A stretch of DNA of 64,000 nucleotides. Source: Xiphias gladius (Eukaryota; Chordata; Actinopteri; Istiophoriformes; Xiphiidae). Both the position numbers and the translations under genes were made by a program. The stretch is from positions 7,876,001 through 7,940,000 of the forward strand of contig NC_053416.1 in NCBI RefSeq assembly GCF_016859285.1. The letters run 5' to 3'. The stretch's first letter is position 1; each line of letters begins with the position of its first letter. Below are positions 34,641 through 48,194 of the stretch, in pieces. The notes beneath the pieces are model-generated. The model had not been told where the DNA came from, made no database searches, and saw only the letters and a program-made list of their open reading frames with translations.

Positions 34641-37600
34641 TTATTTATTCACAGCAAGAAGTATACCAAAGAGGCAGGTATAGGAATTTGGGAGGATCCA
34701 GGGGCATTAACTGCAGTCTTGTCATGCTGCTGCTTCTGCTGAGCAGCGCCAGTGGAGCAACGGGGGATTAAGGATTCCAATTTGCAGCCTCTTGGTCACA
34801 ACGCGGCTTCTTGAACCTTCTGCCAACCATCACTCCTAATACTTTCCTGACAGCTGTATTTGATGGAAGGCTCCCTCACTTGTTTTTTTTTTTTTACCGT
34901 ATTTACCCTCTGACTTTGACCAGAATAGTGTATTAAAAATCACATTTATTTCTTTGTCTAGTTTGTTGGGATTTTAGTTTTATGCAGGTATGTTGACTGA
35001 GTGCTTAAAACCAAACACCATACAAATATCTTCGGAAAACAAATATGAAGCGCTGCATACATTAAGAGGCACATTTCCCCCAAAAGGATCTAATAATCAA
35101 GCAGTAATCCATAAATGAATCCCCAGAGGTTGGTTGGCTGATAGGAATAAAACTTTGATATGCCAGGTTCATAACATTTTTGCCAGACTAAAACATAATA
35201 CGTAATCACGTTTGATGATTTGCATATAAACAGCGTTGTCATGCATTTTCTTCTCTTATCATGTCAGATACTTGATTGAAACATAAACAACTTGCTCTAT
35301 GATTTTTTTTGCACCAAAATATAATTTAATTCAATTAAAGTTGTAATGATAATGGTACCATACAACTCAGTCAACAATGTAACAATAATGCGCAATTCTG
35401 AGAGTATGATTCTATGGTAAAACTGTGGGGTAAAAGACCCAATGCTATTTTTAAACAATGGAAAACGGCAATAAAAGGATACATGTGTGAAAATACAAAA
35501 AAATTAAACAGCTATCTAGTCTCCACCTCATGTGAAATTAAAATCAACAACTGCTTAGTAAATTTTGTAAAATTAAATGAATCAATAAATTCTCTAGAAT
35601 ACAAAAGACCACTTCAAAAGTTAATCTCATAGGCCAACACCAAAGCTACACTTGGAGAATGTATTTTCCATAACATGCAAGACAATATTGCCCGGAATCA
35701 GTTTTGGTATTACAGGGCAAACATCATGACTCAATGGCCTATTCTATTTGAACTGTATTAAAATTTTAAAAGATTATATGCGCTGTTATATGGATAGGAG
35801 ATCTTAAAGTCAAAGAATATGAAGTCATTTTTCTCAGTCCTTCTGGGTCTATCCCTCATGCCGCTGCTGTTCTTCAGGTGTGTGGAGCACACACTCACCA
35901 TCATGTGCAGTTTTTCAGCGTAATCGTTTGTGTGAAATTACAGTTTGCGGAGCTGAAATACTATAGATATCAATGCCAGTTGCTCCAAGTGCCGAGGCAG
36001 AGAGAAACAAATACAAAAAAACAAAGATGAGAAAAAGAGAAGTTTCGGTGTGTAATTATCTCTCTGAAAGATAAGGTTCAATTAAACTTTGTTCTACTGC
36101 AGAACCAATGAAATATCCTCACCTATTTGGTCCAGTAGAGATGGGGGACAGGGTGGCCCGCTGTGGCTATTTTCTCCTCTCCAAATTAAATCGATATCTG
36201 TTCACGCTGTGCTGAGGGGAGGGATGGAGTCATGGACACACATACTTACTTACAGACAAAAACACAAACAAGGCTCGTGCTCGGGGGACACAGAGTCCCT
36301 CTGCCTTCCTCTGTCTTTTTATCCCTCTTCCTCATTTCCGTTCCGCCCCTAAGCAGATGCAGATTGCTTATGACAGATAGCATCGGACTGGTGCCATTTC
36401 ATTAGCGTGATGTATTGCCGGTGACAGGCTCGGGCCAGATAGGCTAGGGATTTGAGCATCACCTCTAAAATTCTATGCCATCCAGGAGTATCCTCCCGAC
36501 TGCGGATTGACAGGTCTCATCTCTCAGCAGCACCTTCATTCACTGGTATCACCCCTGTTGGGAGAGCTCACGGCTGAGATTGTCTCGCACCCTGAGCTCA
36601 AAAAAAATGTTCCGTCAGTGTTAGTTAAAAGAAAAAAAAAGGAAAAAAAAATCAGAGAAGGTGAAACAGGCTTCCTACCTGGAGGATAAAGAGATGAAAA
36701 GGCAAACTGCAAATCTCTACTGAGATTTATCCATGTTGAACAGGCATTTTCCCGTCACCTTTGGCAAGAAGAGAGGTACATTAACTGATCATAATCAGGT
36801 CCAAATTTAAGAATCACAGTCAAATGAGTCTCTTAAGTGGCTCTATTTTGTGACATTTGCTTACAGATGGCACATTTAGATGCCAGGAGAGGCCTTGTGA
36901 TGTCCTCTGATACATCAATCTATCCTCAGTTATCTCGTCCTCTTTTCAGTCTCTGCCATTTTCCCCACAGTTCTCCACTCACCATCACTCCACTGATACG
37001 GCTCCTTAAAGGGAGCGTGAGTGACTGGCCAGCCAGGTTGGTAAATGATTTGTCAAAACTCATCACGAGAGCCCACAGCTTTCACACTGAACCAGGGTAC
37101 AGTTAGATAATTGGCTGATTGCAACTTTCATTGGCAGCTCAGGTCAAGGAACCTTCTGTTCCCACGGGGGGTCCATTGTATGTTGATGATTGTAGACTGT
37201 AGTCTGCTCCCTTTCTCCGTCAGTGATGTACAGTATGAGCGTGTAGGCTGAAAATAATGCAAACACCAAATAATGTTTTACAAAATATGGCAAAAACCCC
37301 ACGACAAAGGCCTTAAACTCTTCAGTTATTTTGTCACAGTTATAGACACTGCCACAGGGCTGGGTTATGTTAGGTTGAAGGCCAAATTAGCAGCATCCAT
37401 TGGCTCTGGCTTGCAATCACGCTCTGATATCCACGTTTTCAGAGCAAAATGAGAAAAACGGAACGGAACGCCAAAGAGGACAAGTCAACCGTGCCAAACT
37501 GCAGGTCTATCAGTGAACTGCAAAAATTATGCACTATGTGGAGGGGAAGAGTGTCAAAACCCCTGACAAACAGCAACCGACTGCATCAAATATGAGTAGC

Positions 37601-39564
37601 GGTGATCACACGCTAAAGCTAACTAACAGGCAATTTACTGTATCTCTCAGTGAATCTATGTTTCCCTTTATCCCTCGTCTGAAGGTCAAATGTTTCACAC
37701 AGTCTTTGCACTAGAATAATTCTTTATTTAATGATCCTCGTGTGGATCAAAGGACCTTTTGTTGGGGAAGATGATGTGGAAATTTGGTGCCTATCTCTTC
37801 AATTAAAAGGCCCATCACTATAATGAGCCAGGGGCATGAAAAGAAAATGAGCTCTGAGAGAGGAGGGGAGTGTTATGTCAAGACTGAGAGCTCTTATTGT
37901 GTGTTTCTTATGATGGCAAAAATAATTCTTCTTCTTCTTCTTTTTATTATTATTATTTCAATTTTATTTTATTTAAAAATCATCGTTGAATTGGAGCGTC
38001 ACAACACACACAGACGCACGCAGACTTTTGAACCAATCAGTAACCAGAGGGCAACACTTTACGGGATATCAGAGTAGATTGCAATAATGGCACAAAACCT
38101 TTGATGAAAGTTTAATTGTTTACTTTTTGGGATCTGATGAAATTTTTTTCCCTTGTAATTAACTATTCAGAGGGATTCGGAGAGGAAGACAGTGAGGCAG
38201 AGGGGGAGAAAGTCAACCACTTCATATTCATAAACTGACTCAGTAATTACACTGAAAGACAAAGTGTTGGAGTTGTAGCTTTTGTCCTTGGATCCTCTAT
38301 ACCTGCTATGGCTAACGTGTGCATCGAATGTCTCCCTGTCTCTCCCCTTCTGAGCCATGGAACGCATGAATTATGAATGTCTGAAGAGTAAGGGCCTTTT
38401 TTTTATTTGCAATTTAAGGGCCCCAAATCTTTTGGTGCACTAAATTATTCATGTATTCAAATGAATCTGACTTTGAGGACATTTTTTCCTTTCTTCTCCT
38501 CTTTCATGAATTTAGAGTGTACCCTTCAGAGGGATAGGGCAAAATTGCCAAGACTATTAGTGGTAAAGGTTTTAGCAGAACAGTGTTTTCAGAAGATTTC
38601 AGTTCACTCTGGGGTTTCTTGCTCAGATATGTGTTTTTGTACAGTGGGTCGTGACGTTTTTGTTTCCTTACTTGTGGGGGATGTCTCTGAGACAGTGCCG
38701 ATATTGCATTGCCATCTCTCTCATTGTTATTCTGGGCAAGTATTCGCCTGTCAGGCTGCTGTCCTGTGTGTCAATGTGTGAGTGTGTCACTGTTATGCCT
38801 CAGTATGTTCTCTCTGCCTCATGCCCTCCAATCTGGGGAGATCATTTGATTGGCATGGCACTGGAATGAGATGAAAAGCTTATTGGCTGATGTCTGATCT
38901 TCAAATTTTTGAATACGGAACTGAAGATCACAAATCATTCTGCACAATATCTTGGAGACACGGACAAAATATACTGTATTACATTCGAAGTGTCTCTTCA
39001 AGATCAGGGATGCAAAGATAATTTCTCCTGCAATAAGGAGAAAATAAGTGAAACAGTCTGCTTTCCTGTGCTCATCGAAGTCTTAAATTTAGCTGTCGTG
39101 AGCCTCTCTCTCAGTAGGGGGCTTTGCAAATTGGTTCAGATTACCAGAGAGATGTAAAGCATATCTGGTACTTTATTTAAAATACACTGTACTTCTAACA
39201 AATTTGCAACTAATATCTTGACACTTTCCTGCCTGTTATCTCAGAGTTTAAAGATGTTCCCACTGCTCAGCAGAATGAGCTTGTCAGAATCCCCAAACAC
39301 ACGCACTTTTGCCCAAAATAGTCCAGAAATGCAGTTGCAGCCCCCTCAGTTCTGTATGTCTCTGCCTCATTAACATGCAGCGCAGAGACTGGTGTCCTCA
39401 CAAGGGCAGCGCTAGGATGGCACGGCGTCAGAACGGGCTGGGATATCAGGGAATGACACGGAATCGGCGGCCACTTCTTCGCCTTCCCGGATTAGTGACA
39501 AAAGCCAGCTGAGGCCAAAGCTCTTATCTCCATCCCTCAGTCCTCTCTTGCAAACATACACAAA

Positions 39565-40761
39565 CAGTGTATTCAGAAAGTATTCAGACCCTTTCACTTT
39601 TTTTCACAATTTGTTATGTTCGGGCCTTATGCTAAAATCGTTGAAATTTAATTTTTCCCTCATCAATCTACACTCAATACCCCGTAATGACAAAGTGAGC
39701 ACAGAATATTAGAATTTTTTGCAAATTTATTAAAAAGGAAAAAATAAAATATCACATTGACATAAGTATTCAGACCCTTTAGTTAGTACTTAGTTGAAGC
39801 ACCTTTGGCAGCCATTACAGCCTTGAGTCTTCATTGGTATGACACAACAAACTTTGCACACCTGGATTTGGGGATTTTCTGCAGATCCTCTAAAACTTGA
39901 TGTCAGGCTGGATGGGGACCGTTGGTGGACAGCCATTTTCAGGTCTCTCCAGAGATGTCGGATGGGGTTTAGGTCAGGGCTCTGGCTCCGGATGGTGTTG
40001 GGCAGGTGATGAGCAGTGCCTGGTTTCCACCAGACATAATGCTTAGAATTGAGGCCAAACAGTTGAATCTTGTTTTGATTCATCAGACCAAAGAATCTTG
40101 TTTCACAGTCTGAGAGTCCCTCAGGTGTTTTTGTCCAAACTTTTACCGAGGAGAGGCTTCCATCTGCCCACTCCGCCATAAAGCCCAGATTGGTGGAGTG
40201 CTGCAGTGATGGTTGTCCTTCTGGAAGCTCTTCCCATCTCCACACAGGATCTCTGGAGCTCAGGCAGAGTGACCATCGGGATCTTGGTCACCTTTCTTAT
40301 CAAGGCCCTTCTCCCACGATTGCTCGGTTTGGCAGGGTGGCCATCTCTAGAGAGAGTCTCGGTTGTTCCAAACTTCTTCCATTGATGGGGACCGCTGTGC
40401 TCCTGGGAACCCTCAATGCAGCATAACTTGTTTTGTAGCCTTTCCCAGATCTGTGCCTCGACACAATCCTGTCTCTTAGCGCTGCAGGCAGTTCCTTCAA
40501 CCTCATGGCTCTTGGTTTTTGCTCTGATATACATTGTCAGCTGTGAGACCTTATGTAAACAGGTGTGCACCTGAGCTAAATTTCAAATGTCATAGCAAAA
40601 GGTCTGAATAATTATGTCACTGTGATATTTTAGTTTTTTCCTTTTTAATAAACATGCAAAAAATCCTGAAATTCTGTCTTCACTTTGTCATTATGGCGTA
40701 TTGAGTGAAGATTGATGTAAGAAAAATTGAATTACTTTGAAGTACTTTCTAAATGCATAAA
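39565..40761 (-). mobile_element. Tc1-like DNA transposon, internally deleted
   Basis: The left terminal repeat begins ACAGTGTATTCAGAAAGTAT and has the IR/DR layout: an outer AGTATTCAGACCCTTT and an inner AAGTATTCAGACCCTTTAG near 39766. The right end is its diverged mirror, with an inner repeat near 40603 and an outer ACTTTCTAAATGCAT near 40745. The transposase runs on the minus strand: LPAALRDRIVSRHRSGKGYK, GRRALIRKVTK, LFGLNSKHYVW, then SPDLNPIRHLWRDLK. The reading frame shifts several times. The central part of the DDE catalytic domain between the HHLPNTI-like block and SPDLNP is deleted, so the copy is about 1.2 kb against a usual 1.6 kb. It cannot move by itself, though its termini may still be recognisable to a related enzyme. 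Confidence 0.9.
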
Positions 40762-41864
40762 AGCACACAAGAACACTTGAGTTTGAACAGACACAAGCAC
40801 ATGAACTCAAACAGCCTTATTTAGCTTTGCCAAAAATATTCCCTCTTTAGGAAAATAAGGAAATGTGTGCTTGTACCGATTCCCTGTCATAGGTTTAGAA
40901 ATGATCTTGAAGTGTGTGATTAGTTTAATGGAGGTCAGGGGAAATAATTATTAGAATAATTAATTGATGTGCAATGTTCCTTTCCTCTGTCCTTGGTTTG
41001 TCCCTCAGCACTGTCAACACTGGTGAAACTGCCTACAGCGTCTCATTAAAATATTTATCAACTTTTTTTTTTTTTTTTTTTTTTGGGTGGCTCAGATTAA
41101 GAAAATATTCACAAACAGATATATGCTCATCAGATGAATCCCAAACCTCCTCTCATAGCTGTCAAATTTCTGTCTCAAGTACACAGGAATACCAGCCATG
41201 TGATGTTAGTGAACACTGGATTTGGATGTGAAATAAAGCCATCTTCTTCTTATCTCGACTCTCTCTGTTCTCCACTGCTGCTATTTCCCTCTGGTGCCTG
41301 TGTCAGCGGGCAGATGGCAAAAGACAGAGGCATCTGTGGAGGAGGTGTTGCCTTTTCCCCCTCACAGAGCAGGGACAGGTGTCATCTGCCACACAATTAA
41401 CACTTTCACGAATACCATTAAGGTGCTAACAAGCTCATAAGAGATTCAGAGTCACACACACAAAATTTATTTTAAATCAAAAGAGATCGAACCTTATTCG
41501 GAGTGTTTCGTTCCAAAATTAGTTACCCACTACTCTACTCTTACAACCATTTTTAACATCAAAGGACAGCACTTTAAAGGGTCGATTCGTCCAAATGACT
41601 AGTCAATTATGAACACTGTTGACGGCTTGAGGATTATTCAAAGTAATGTAACAGACTGTCCTATGTTTATTATGTGTTGAGATGATGTGTCCCCCTTCTG
41701 CTCTTGACTCTTAAGAAGCTGCCAATGCTGGACATTGCAATACTTGTCCATGTCCTGTCTACTGTTTTCCTATTAAAACTGCCCAGTAAGGCCATCCCAA
41801 GACACCTGGTTACAGCAACGTGATTAGTTTTTCTGAAAAGACATAGAGGAACTGGGGATGGCAT

Positions 41865-42390
41865 TGTTGGTCTGTGGGTCCATCACTTTGGTCCAGGCTG
41901 AACAACCTGGGTAATTATAGGACGGATTGTCGTGAAATTTTGTACCCAATTTCATGGTCCCCAGAGGATGAATTCAGTGACTTTGGTGATCCTTTGACTT
42001 TTCCTCCAGCACCACCAGCAGGTCAATTTTTTCACATTAAGAGAAATATCTCAACATCTACTTGATGGATTGGTACTAAATTTTGTATTGACATAATTCA
42101 TGATTACTAGATCATGTATTTTAATGAATGTGGTGATCCCGCGCTATCATCAGGTCAAATTTTAATCTTGTCCACTACTACGTCACATTCTCGTCATCCT
42201 CAGCTGTACTTTGTGTTTACTGCTAATTAGCACGTTAGCATGCTAACTTGCTAAACGAAGATGGTGACCATGGTGAACAGTTTGGCCGCTAAACATCAAC
42301 ATTGTGAGCCTGTTAGCATTACTGATGCTGACGTTAGCATTCAGCTTAAAGCACCACTGTGCCTGAGAACAACTTCACAGAGCCTATTTG
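41865..42390 (+). mobile_element. Dispersed teleost repeat, copy 2
   Basis: Plus-strand partner of the copy at about 1695-2185: CACTTTGGTCCAGGCTGAAC, CCAGAGGATGAATTCAGTGA, CAGCACCACCAGCAGGTCAA, CTCAGCTGTACTTTGTGTTT, GCTAATTAGCACGTTAGCAT and AGCACCACTGTGCCTGAG in order. It is more complete than copy 1. No coding capacity. Confidence 0.78.
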
Positions 42391-43536
42391 ATGAATGCTG
42401 CCAGCACCACAAACAATTCCACCTCCGCTGCATTGGGGTGGAGGCAGAAACTGCAGGTACATATTTCAAAATCTGCCCAAACAGATTCAAAAATATACAA
42501 ATGGCTTGAGAGAGATTTTTTTTATCTCCCTATGCTTCACCCTATGCCTTTTTCCTCACCAAAACCATTTAGCTTTTGAAAGTAGGATCATCTTCTATTC
42601 CCCACCATATTATATAGAGAGCATTTTGGAAAAATGATCTTGTTTCATAAGTAATTTGTTTCGGCATATGTTAATTTTCAAATTGTATAAATAGATTTGT
42701 GCACTTTTATAGACAGATGTTGACAAAAATACTGTTTAGTGGGGGGATCAGAGGGACAGAAAGAGAGGGAAGTAAAAAGAAAAGATAAGAAGTTTTAGAT
42801 GAAGAGAGCAGTGCTGAGAGATTGAGAGGTGTTAAAGACTGTTTCTTTTCTTCTCGGGCAACCCTGTTCTCATTCATCTGCCGGTTTGGGGTCTCTTCTG
42901 AGCAGTTCAGTCTGCCAGGACGTTGGCAGCCAGTTATTGCTCACCACCGGAAACTGTCTACTGACGCAGTTTGCTGAGAGCAGAGAGCGAGGTTGTATGC
43001 CTCACACAAACACTAGACAGATGAGAACAGAAACAAAGGCTTGACTGTGTGTGTGGGAAGACGCGCATGTCATGACAAATACTGATTTATTTGTCAGTTT
43101 ATCAAACCATTTAGCTGACTGTTTGTGTTGATTTTGCTATCTGTCTGCCCACGTTGACTAACTATTGAACTGCTTAAATGTGAGTAATATTTGCTCAATG
43201 AATAGACACAGAAGCATAGATTTGACTGTTGATGTGATCAGTATCGAAAGGTGACGAGCAGCAGACAGAAAAACTGGGAGGGTGGAGACAGAGGGGATGG
43301 GATTGGAGCGAGCACTAGTCCCTCTCTTCTTTCCTCTTTACCACTTCTCAAGTATAAAAAAAAAAAACCCACTAGTATCATTCATCAGGTACAGCCTCTC
43401 AATTACAGGCCCTGTGTATGCATGTTCCCTTTTGAAATGTGAGCCCATTCATAGAGAGGGTCCACGTCTGTCTACTCCTGCTGTAGAGCCTGTGTTGTGT
43501 GTCTGAGTGGGTGCGGGTCACACTGAATGACAGAAA

Positions 43537-43590
43537 GAGAGAGAAAAAAGAGAAAGAGAGAGAGAGAGAGACCGGGAGAGAGAGAGAGCG
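43537..43590. repeat. GA microsatellite
   Basis: GA-rich run with short interruptions. Confidence 0.9.
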
Positions 43591-45385
43591 GACAGGCTCA
43601 TAAAGAAGATCTCAGGGGCAACAGATCTGGTTTGCTCGGCTGACAGACAAAACACAACGGGATGGATTTCTGCATGACATGAACACGAGCAGGGGACAGC
43701 TCCCTCACACATAAAAAAGGTCTGTAACTATTTCTTCTTGCAGCAATTTCATGTATGCGGCTTTTTATGAGATCTTTCCAAATTGTTTTTAAGAGGGAGA
43801 CAGAGCAGGGACGGTGTTAATCAGATCTGTGAGAAGGGGATTCCTGCTGAATACAGAAAGGCATTGATCACCCCAAATTTGTCAGTCTCTTTTCAGCAGC
43901 CAGAAACTTTATTCAGTGAATTATCACTGCCTGCAGAGCAGTAGTGAGAAAATAAACGAGGGAGAGCGATGGAAAGGAAGACAAACAGTAAAACGGAAGA
44001 TGAAGTAATAAAATTAAGGAAGCGAAAGATATAAATGTTCTAAGATCTTGTCATCAGTTGAGCTGTAGCATCCAGTAAACAAGGTTAATGGTAGGGGGGA
44101 AGAATTCACGTATACTTTCATTCAGCAACTTGGGAAATGACTGGGCTTCCAATGTGGCAGTTGAGAAAAAGAGGGAGGGAGAGAGAGATGAGTGGAGCAA
44201 TTGTATCCCCAGGCTGAGAGAAAAAGGAAGAGGACATAAAAGTCTTCTTTCAAGGCAATAAGGACAAGAGCAGGGTTTGTTTGTGCTTAAAATCATGTGT
44301 GGCTCATCCCTTCCCGTCGTAATAACTACGAGTGAAAAGGAGCTGCACACAGACACAGCGGCAGTATCAAATTTATTGGCAACTGCGCTCAAAAGTATCA
44401 GGAGTAATTAACAGATATGAGAACGAGGTGTAAAAATACACTTCGCCGCAGGGTTGAACTAACAGGCACACACACAAACACTCAGACATCAAAGCAAAAG
44501 AGCTCATTATCCACTCTGGCCACTGACCAAAAACCCTTCCGTTACTTCCTATTCATAATGATCACTCTTTCTCAATGTCTGCTCGGGTTGTTTTGAACTC
44601 ATGTTACCTTTGTGTCAGTTATAATTAAGCCTTTTGCAGTATCTTTGAGATCTCGTTCCAGTTTTAGCCTTTTGAAATTCTTACTTCCATGCGCCGAATA
44701 TCTGACAAAATCAGATAACAGTTGAACAGTGGTGCTGGACCCCTGGCGTAGCTTCGAGTGCAATCAGGTGTGCTGTGACATTTTGTCATTCAAATGTAAA
44801 GGCGATGAATAAAAACATTAGTTTATTGTTCTGTAGACTCATTCAAATTCCACCTCTTGTCCTAAAATTTGGAGACTTGTCTTACATTGATAAGCTTATT
44901 ACTTGTAAATATATTTGTACACTTTTAAGGGGCGTAATTTAAACACTGAAACAACACTGGAGAGAAATAGGTTGTTAAAAAAAAAGAAGGAAAATGGTTG
45001 AGAACTTTTGACAAATACTGAAAAATCACCTTCTTCATACTTTCATCATTCCTGCATATCTCTGACCCCTACGTGGGTTATCTGTGGTATTTGGATTTGG
45101 GTCTGCAGAGGCGATTTTGGAATTCATGGAGTTAAGCCTCGGGTCTGTTTTTAGCTGATCTGGCTCAGAATATGACATATTTAAAATGTTTGAAATTCAG
45201 GCTACTTTTATCTCCTGGCAATCTGCTGTTTGAGCTGAAATCGTACGTGTGTGTATGTGCATACACTGTGTGGAAATCTTTGGTCTTTTTACATACGGGC
45301 ATGCGTGTGAATGAATACCCCTGGTATTTCTGCTACTGGCTCAGCTTGTCTTTGTTTGTTTAGGCATGTGGTATGAATGGAGTAT

Positions 45386-45392
45386 GCACACA

Positions 45393-45442
<50 letters not shown>

Positions 45443-45476
45443 TGCATGCACACACGCACAAACACACACACACACA
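45386..45476. repeat. Compound CA microsatellite
   Basis: CA runs joined by a GCATGCATGCA alternating purine-pyrimidine bridge, a Z-DNA-prone layout. Confidence 0.95.
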
Positions 45477-46809
45477 AAGAATATGTCCCAAATGCCATGA
45501 CATTTTGCCACACATGGATCTTGTCCATTATTCATGAAGTGAAGAGCTAATACCAGAACTGAACAGACAAGAAGTCTGGGTTTTGCTAATATTTGCATAG
45601 GCTGCATGCATGGACTGTAAAAATTCCAGTAATAGCCAGGGCTATTTTCTCTCATCAAAAGAGGACTCAAGGTTTAATTAGAAAAAGTAGAGAGGTTATG
45701 GCCGTCTGTGTTCGGCCCTGAACGGACAAACTATTGTGAATATAAAAAAGTCTTATGCAAAAGTTATACGTTTTACCGATAAAAACATAAAATCAATACT
45801 CACATGAATCTTCTTCTGTTTTATTAATATATGTAACAAAATAGGACTCCAATAGTACTGGATAAAACATTTAGATAAAACATATCGTGCAAAATATACA
45901 TAGAACAGTGACAGTGAAAAGATTATAATGAGATGATGGGAAAATGAAGGAGGGTGGAGGTGAGAAAGTGGAGCAGACGAAGCTACACGGCACAGGATGA
46001 GATTTTTAGAGGAGTGACTTGCGGAGACTGTGCAACTCAAGAAGGAGTTTGATCAGGACAAAAGGGAGCTTTGGAAGTCAAGGTTTACTGTCTTTAGATA
46101 CAGACTGATGGTGGACAAACTATGCTCAAGCCACGACTGAGTAAGCAATGGTGGAGCAGAGACAGAAGACACCCATGGAACTCATGAGGTGAAATTTGCT
46201 CAAGGAAGCCAGATTTGCAGAGCGTGCCGTACAGCTAACCAGGGCTACACAGAATATTTTAAAAGTTCTTGACAGAGCGGAGAGGGCAATGCTGACATTG
46301 AAAACGCTGAAATACATAATCAGAAAAAAAGTCATAGCTGACAGTGAAAAAGAACAGCCCTTCTTCAAGAAACCATTGATGTGCTTTAGGCTCAGAGCTT
46401 CGGGAAGAAACAGGAGAATGAGGAGGCAGACAGGCAAAGCAGTTTCAAAATACCTGGGCTCCACACGGACCTGACTGGGAGTGAGGAGCAGCAACGTCGT
46501 CTATGTTAAGTTGTTAAAGAAAGACAGAGATGTAAATCAAGTCAAGCAAATGCAAGTCAAAAACCTCAGGCTCTGATGATGCCCAGACTCAATGAATGGC
46601 GCTTACTCTTGAAGACCAGTCAGGCCATTGTCCCTTGCCTCTGAAAGGAGCAGCAGAGAAGCCATTCGTCTTTCCAAAGGACCTTATCTCCTCAGAGGGG
46701 AGTGCAGGTGCCGCTGAGAAGTCTAAGCAAGACCTCTTTCCTCTGTGAGATTGAGAATGAGAGCAAAAAGAGCCAGCCGCAGCTGTACATTATCTCAATT
46801 CAACCTTAA

Positions 46810-47247
46810 AGGTGCTGTATGTAAGTATTTGCAATGAGTCCATAGCCAGCGTTAGCATCAACAGCTGTTTACTTACCACTCCAGAAGAAACATTTGCAAA
46901 TTCAGTATTAAACGTCATTCCTTTACTCACCAAAGGCTGTCTCCAGCGGCTGAAATCAACGCCCATGTTAACTCGATTCGCTATTTCTATTGCTTCTTTT
47001 CTTCAGCTGAAGTTAGCATGCTAACCAGCTAGCCCCGGCCCGTCCCATCTCGTAGTACTACCTTCCAGTAGTGAGTCACTGTAGCGTCCGGTCTGCCCTC
47101 AGTTCAGCATGAGGGGATGAAGAAGTGCCGTGTAAAGGAATGAAGTCTGATGCTGAACTCACAACGTTTCTTCTAGACTGGTAAGTAAACAGCTGTCAGT
47201 GCTAACGTTGGCTATGCAGCGATAGCAAAAACATACATATAGTGCCT
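46810..47247. mobile_element. MITE with about 98-bp terminal inverted repeats and TTAA flanks
   Basis: The left end AGGTGCTGTATGTAAGTATT and the reverse complement of the right end, AGGCACTATATGTATGTTTT, stay alignable for about 98 bp at roughly 80% identity, including a shared ACAGCTGTTTACTTACCA block. Both ends abut TTAA (46806-46809 and 47248-47251), the target duplication of piggyBac-type transposons. The 438-bp body has no open frame, so it is a non-autonomous element. Assignment to piggyBac rests on the TTAA alone. Confidence 0.75.
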
Positions 47248-47442
47248 TTAAAAAACTGCAGCAAGCTGATAAAAACAATGCTGGGTATCTTTTTTTTTTT
47301 TTTTTTTGAGGTGTCAAAGAGGATCTGAGGCCTCTAAGAACCAAAACAGAAGATTAGAGTTAAGCAAAAGCTGAAATTAAGCAAGGCTCTTGTTACAGAG
47401 ACTCAAGAACAAATGAGATTACAACTCAGTGGGAGAGAGCTA

Positions 47443-47695
47443 AAAATGAGGCACACATTATTCTCCCAGTCTCAGAAAAGAAATGCTGTTAAACTCGGGC
47501 TCAGAGAAGAATTTGTGCCTCCTGGGAAACCGAGAGGCACAAATTGTTCTCCCGGTTTCAGAAAAGAAATGCTGTTAAACTCGGGCTCAGAGAAGAATTT
47601 GTGCCTCCTGGGAGCCGAGAGGCACAAATTGTTCTCCCGGTTTCAGAAGAGAAGTGCTGTTAAACCCGGGCTCAGCTGACCAAAGAACTGGACAA
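47443..47695. repeat. 85/86-bp tandem repeat, about 2.7 units
   Basis: The anchor AAATGCTGTTAAACTCGGGC recurs at 47481, 47567 and, slightly changed, 47652. Each full unit contains a short inverted repeat (ATTTGTGCCTC ... GAGGCACAAAT). An 88-codon frame crosses the array only because stops happen to be absent; I do not regard it as a gene. Confidence 0.9.
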
Positions 47696-48194
47696 AGTCA
47701 GGCCAGTCTTAGGGATGCGGAGTGAAGCAGCATGGAGTCTAAGGATAAACTGGATGGGTACTTAGCAAAGGCATGATGGCATGGTTGGTTGAACACCTCA
47801 AGAACAAACTGCCAAAAATGACATCCTGGAGAAAAATAAAACCCAGATAAAGCAAATTCAGAGGAAAAACAGGGAGACAAAGATCATTCAAAGAATATCT
47901 TGACACTGAAAATTTAGTTTTTGCCTCCCTCTGGGGGTTTAACTTCTCACCTTGCTACAGTGATGTAGAAGTGTACTCCAGGGTGTGTCAGTACCTCCTG
48001 ACATTACTGTTGGGTGTGGTCACAGGTACAACGAAGAAAACTTTTGATGGGCGCTGGGCGTGGTGAGAGGTGGAACAGACTTGAAACTTTCAACAGAAGA
48101 GAGGGCAGCGAAACACATTTTTTTCCTGGTGCCTGGCGTTAAGTTACAGTTTAAGACGGAGGCAGACAAGAGGGACCGTCATGGCAGGATATCG

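Noticed and set aside
45289-45670. Cys/Val-rich frames of 79 and 109 codons
   Set aside because: They are translations of the compound CA microsatellite.
46196-46474. 92-codon plus-strand basic frame
   Set aside because: It sits in repeat-like DNA, shows no domain and lacks context; I could not assign it.
47443-47695. CRISPR-like array
   Set aside because: The units are contiguous tandem copies without unique spacers, in a vertebrate genome.
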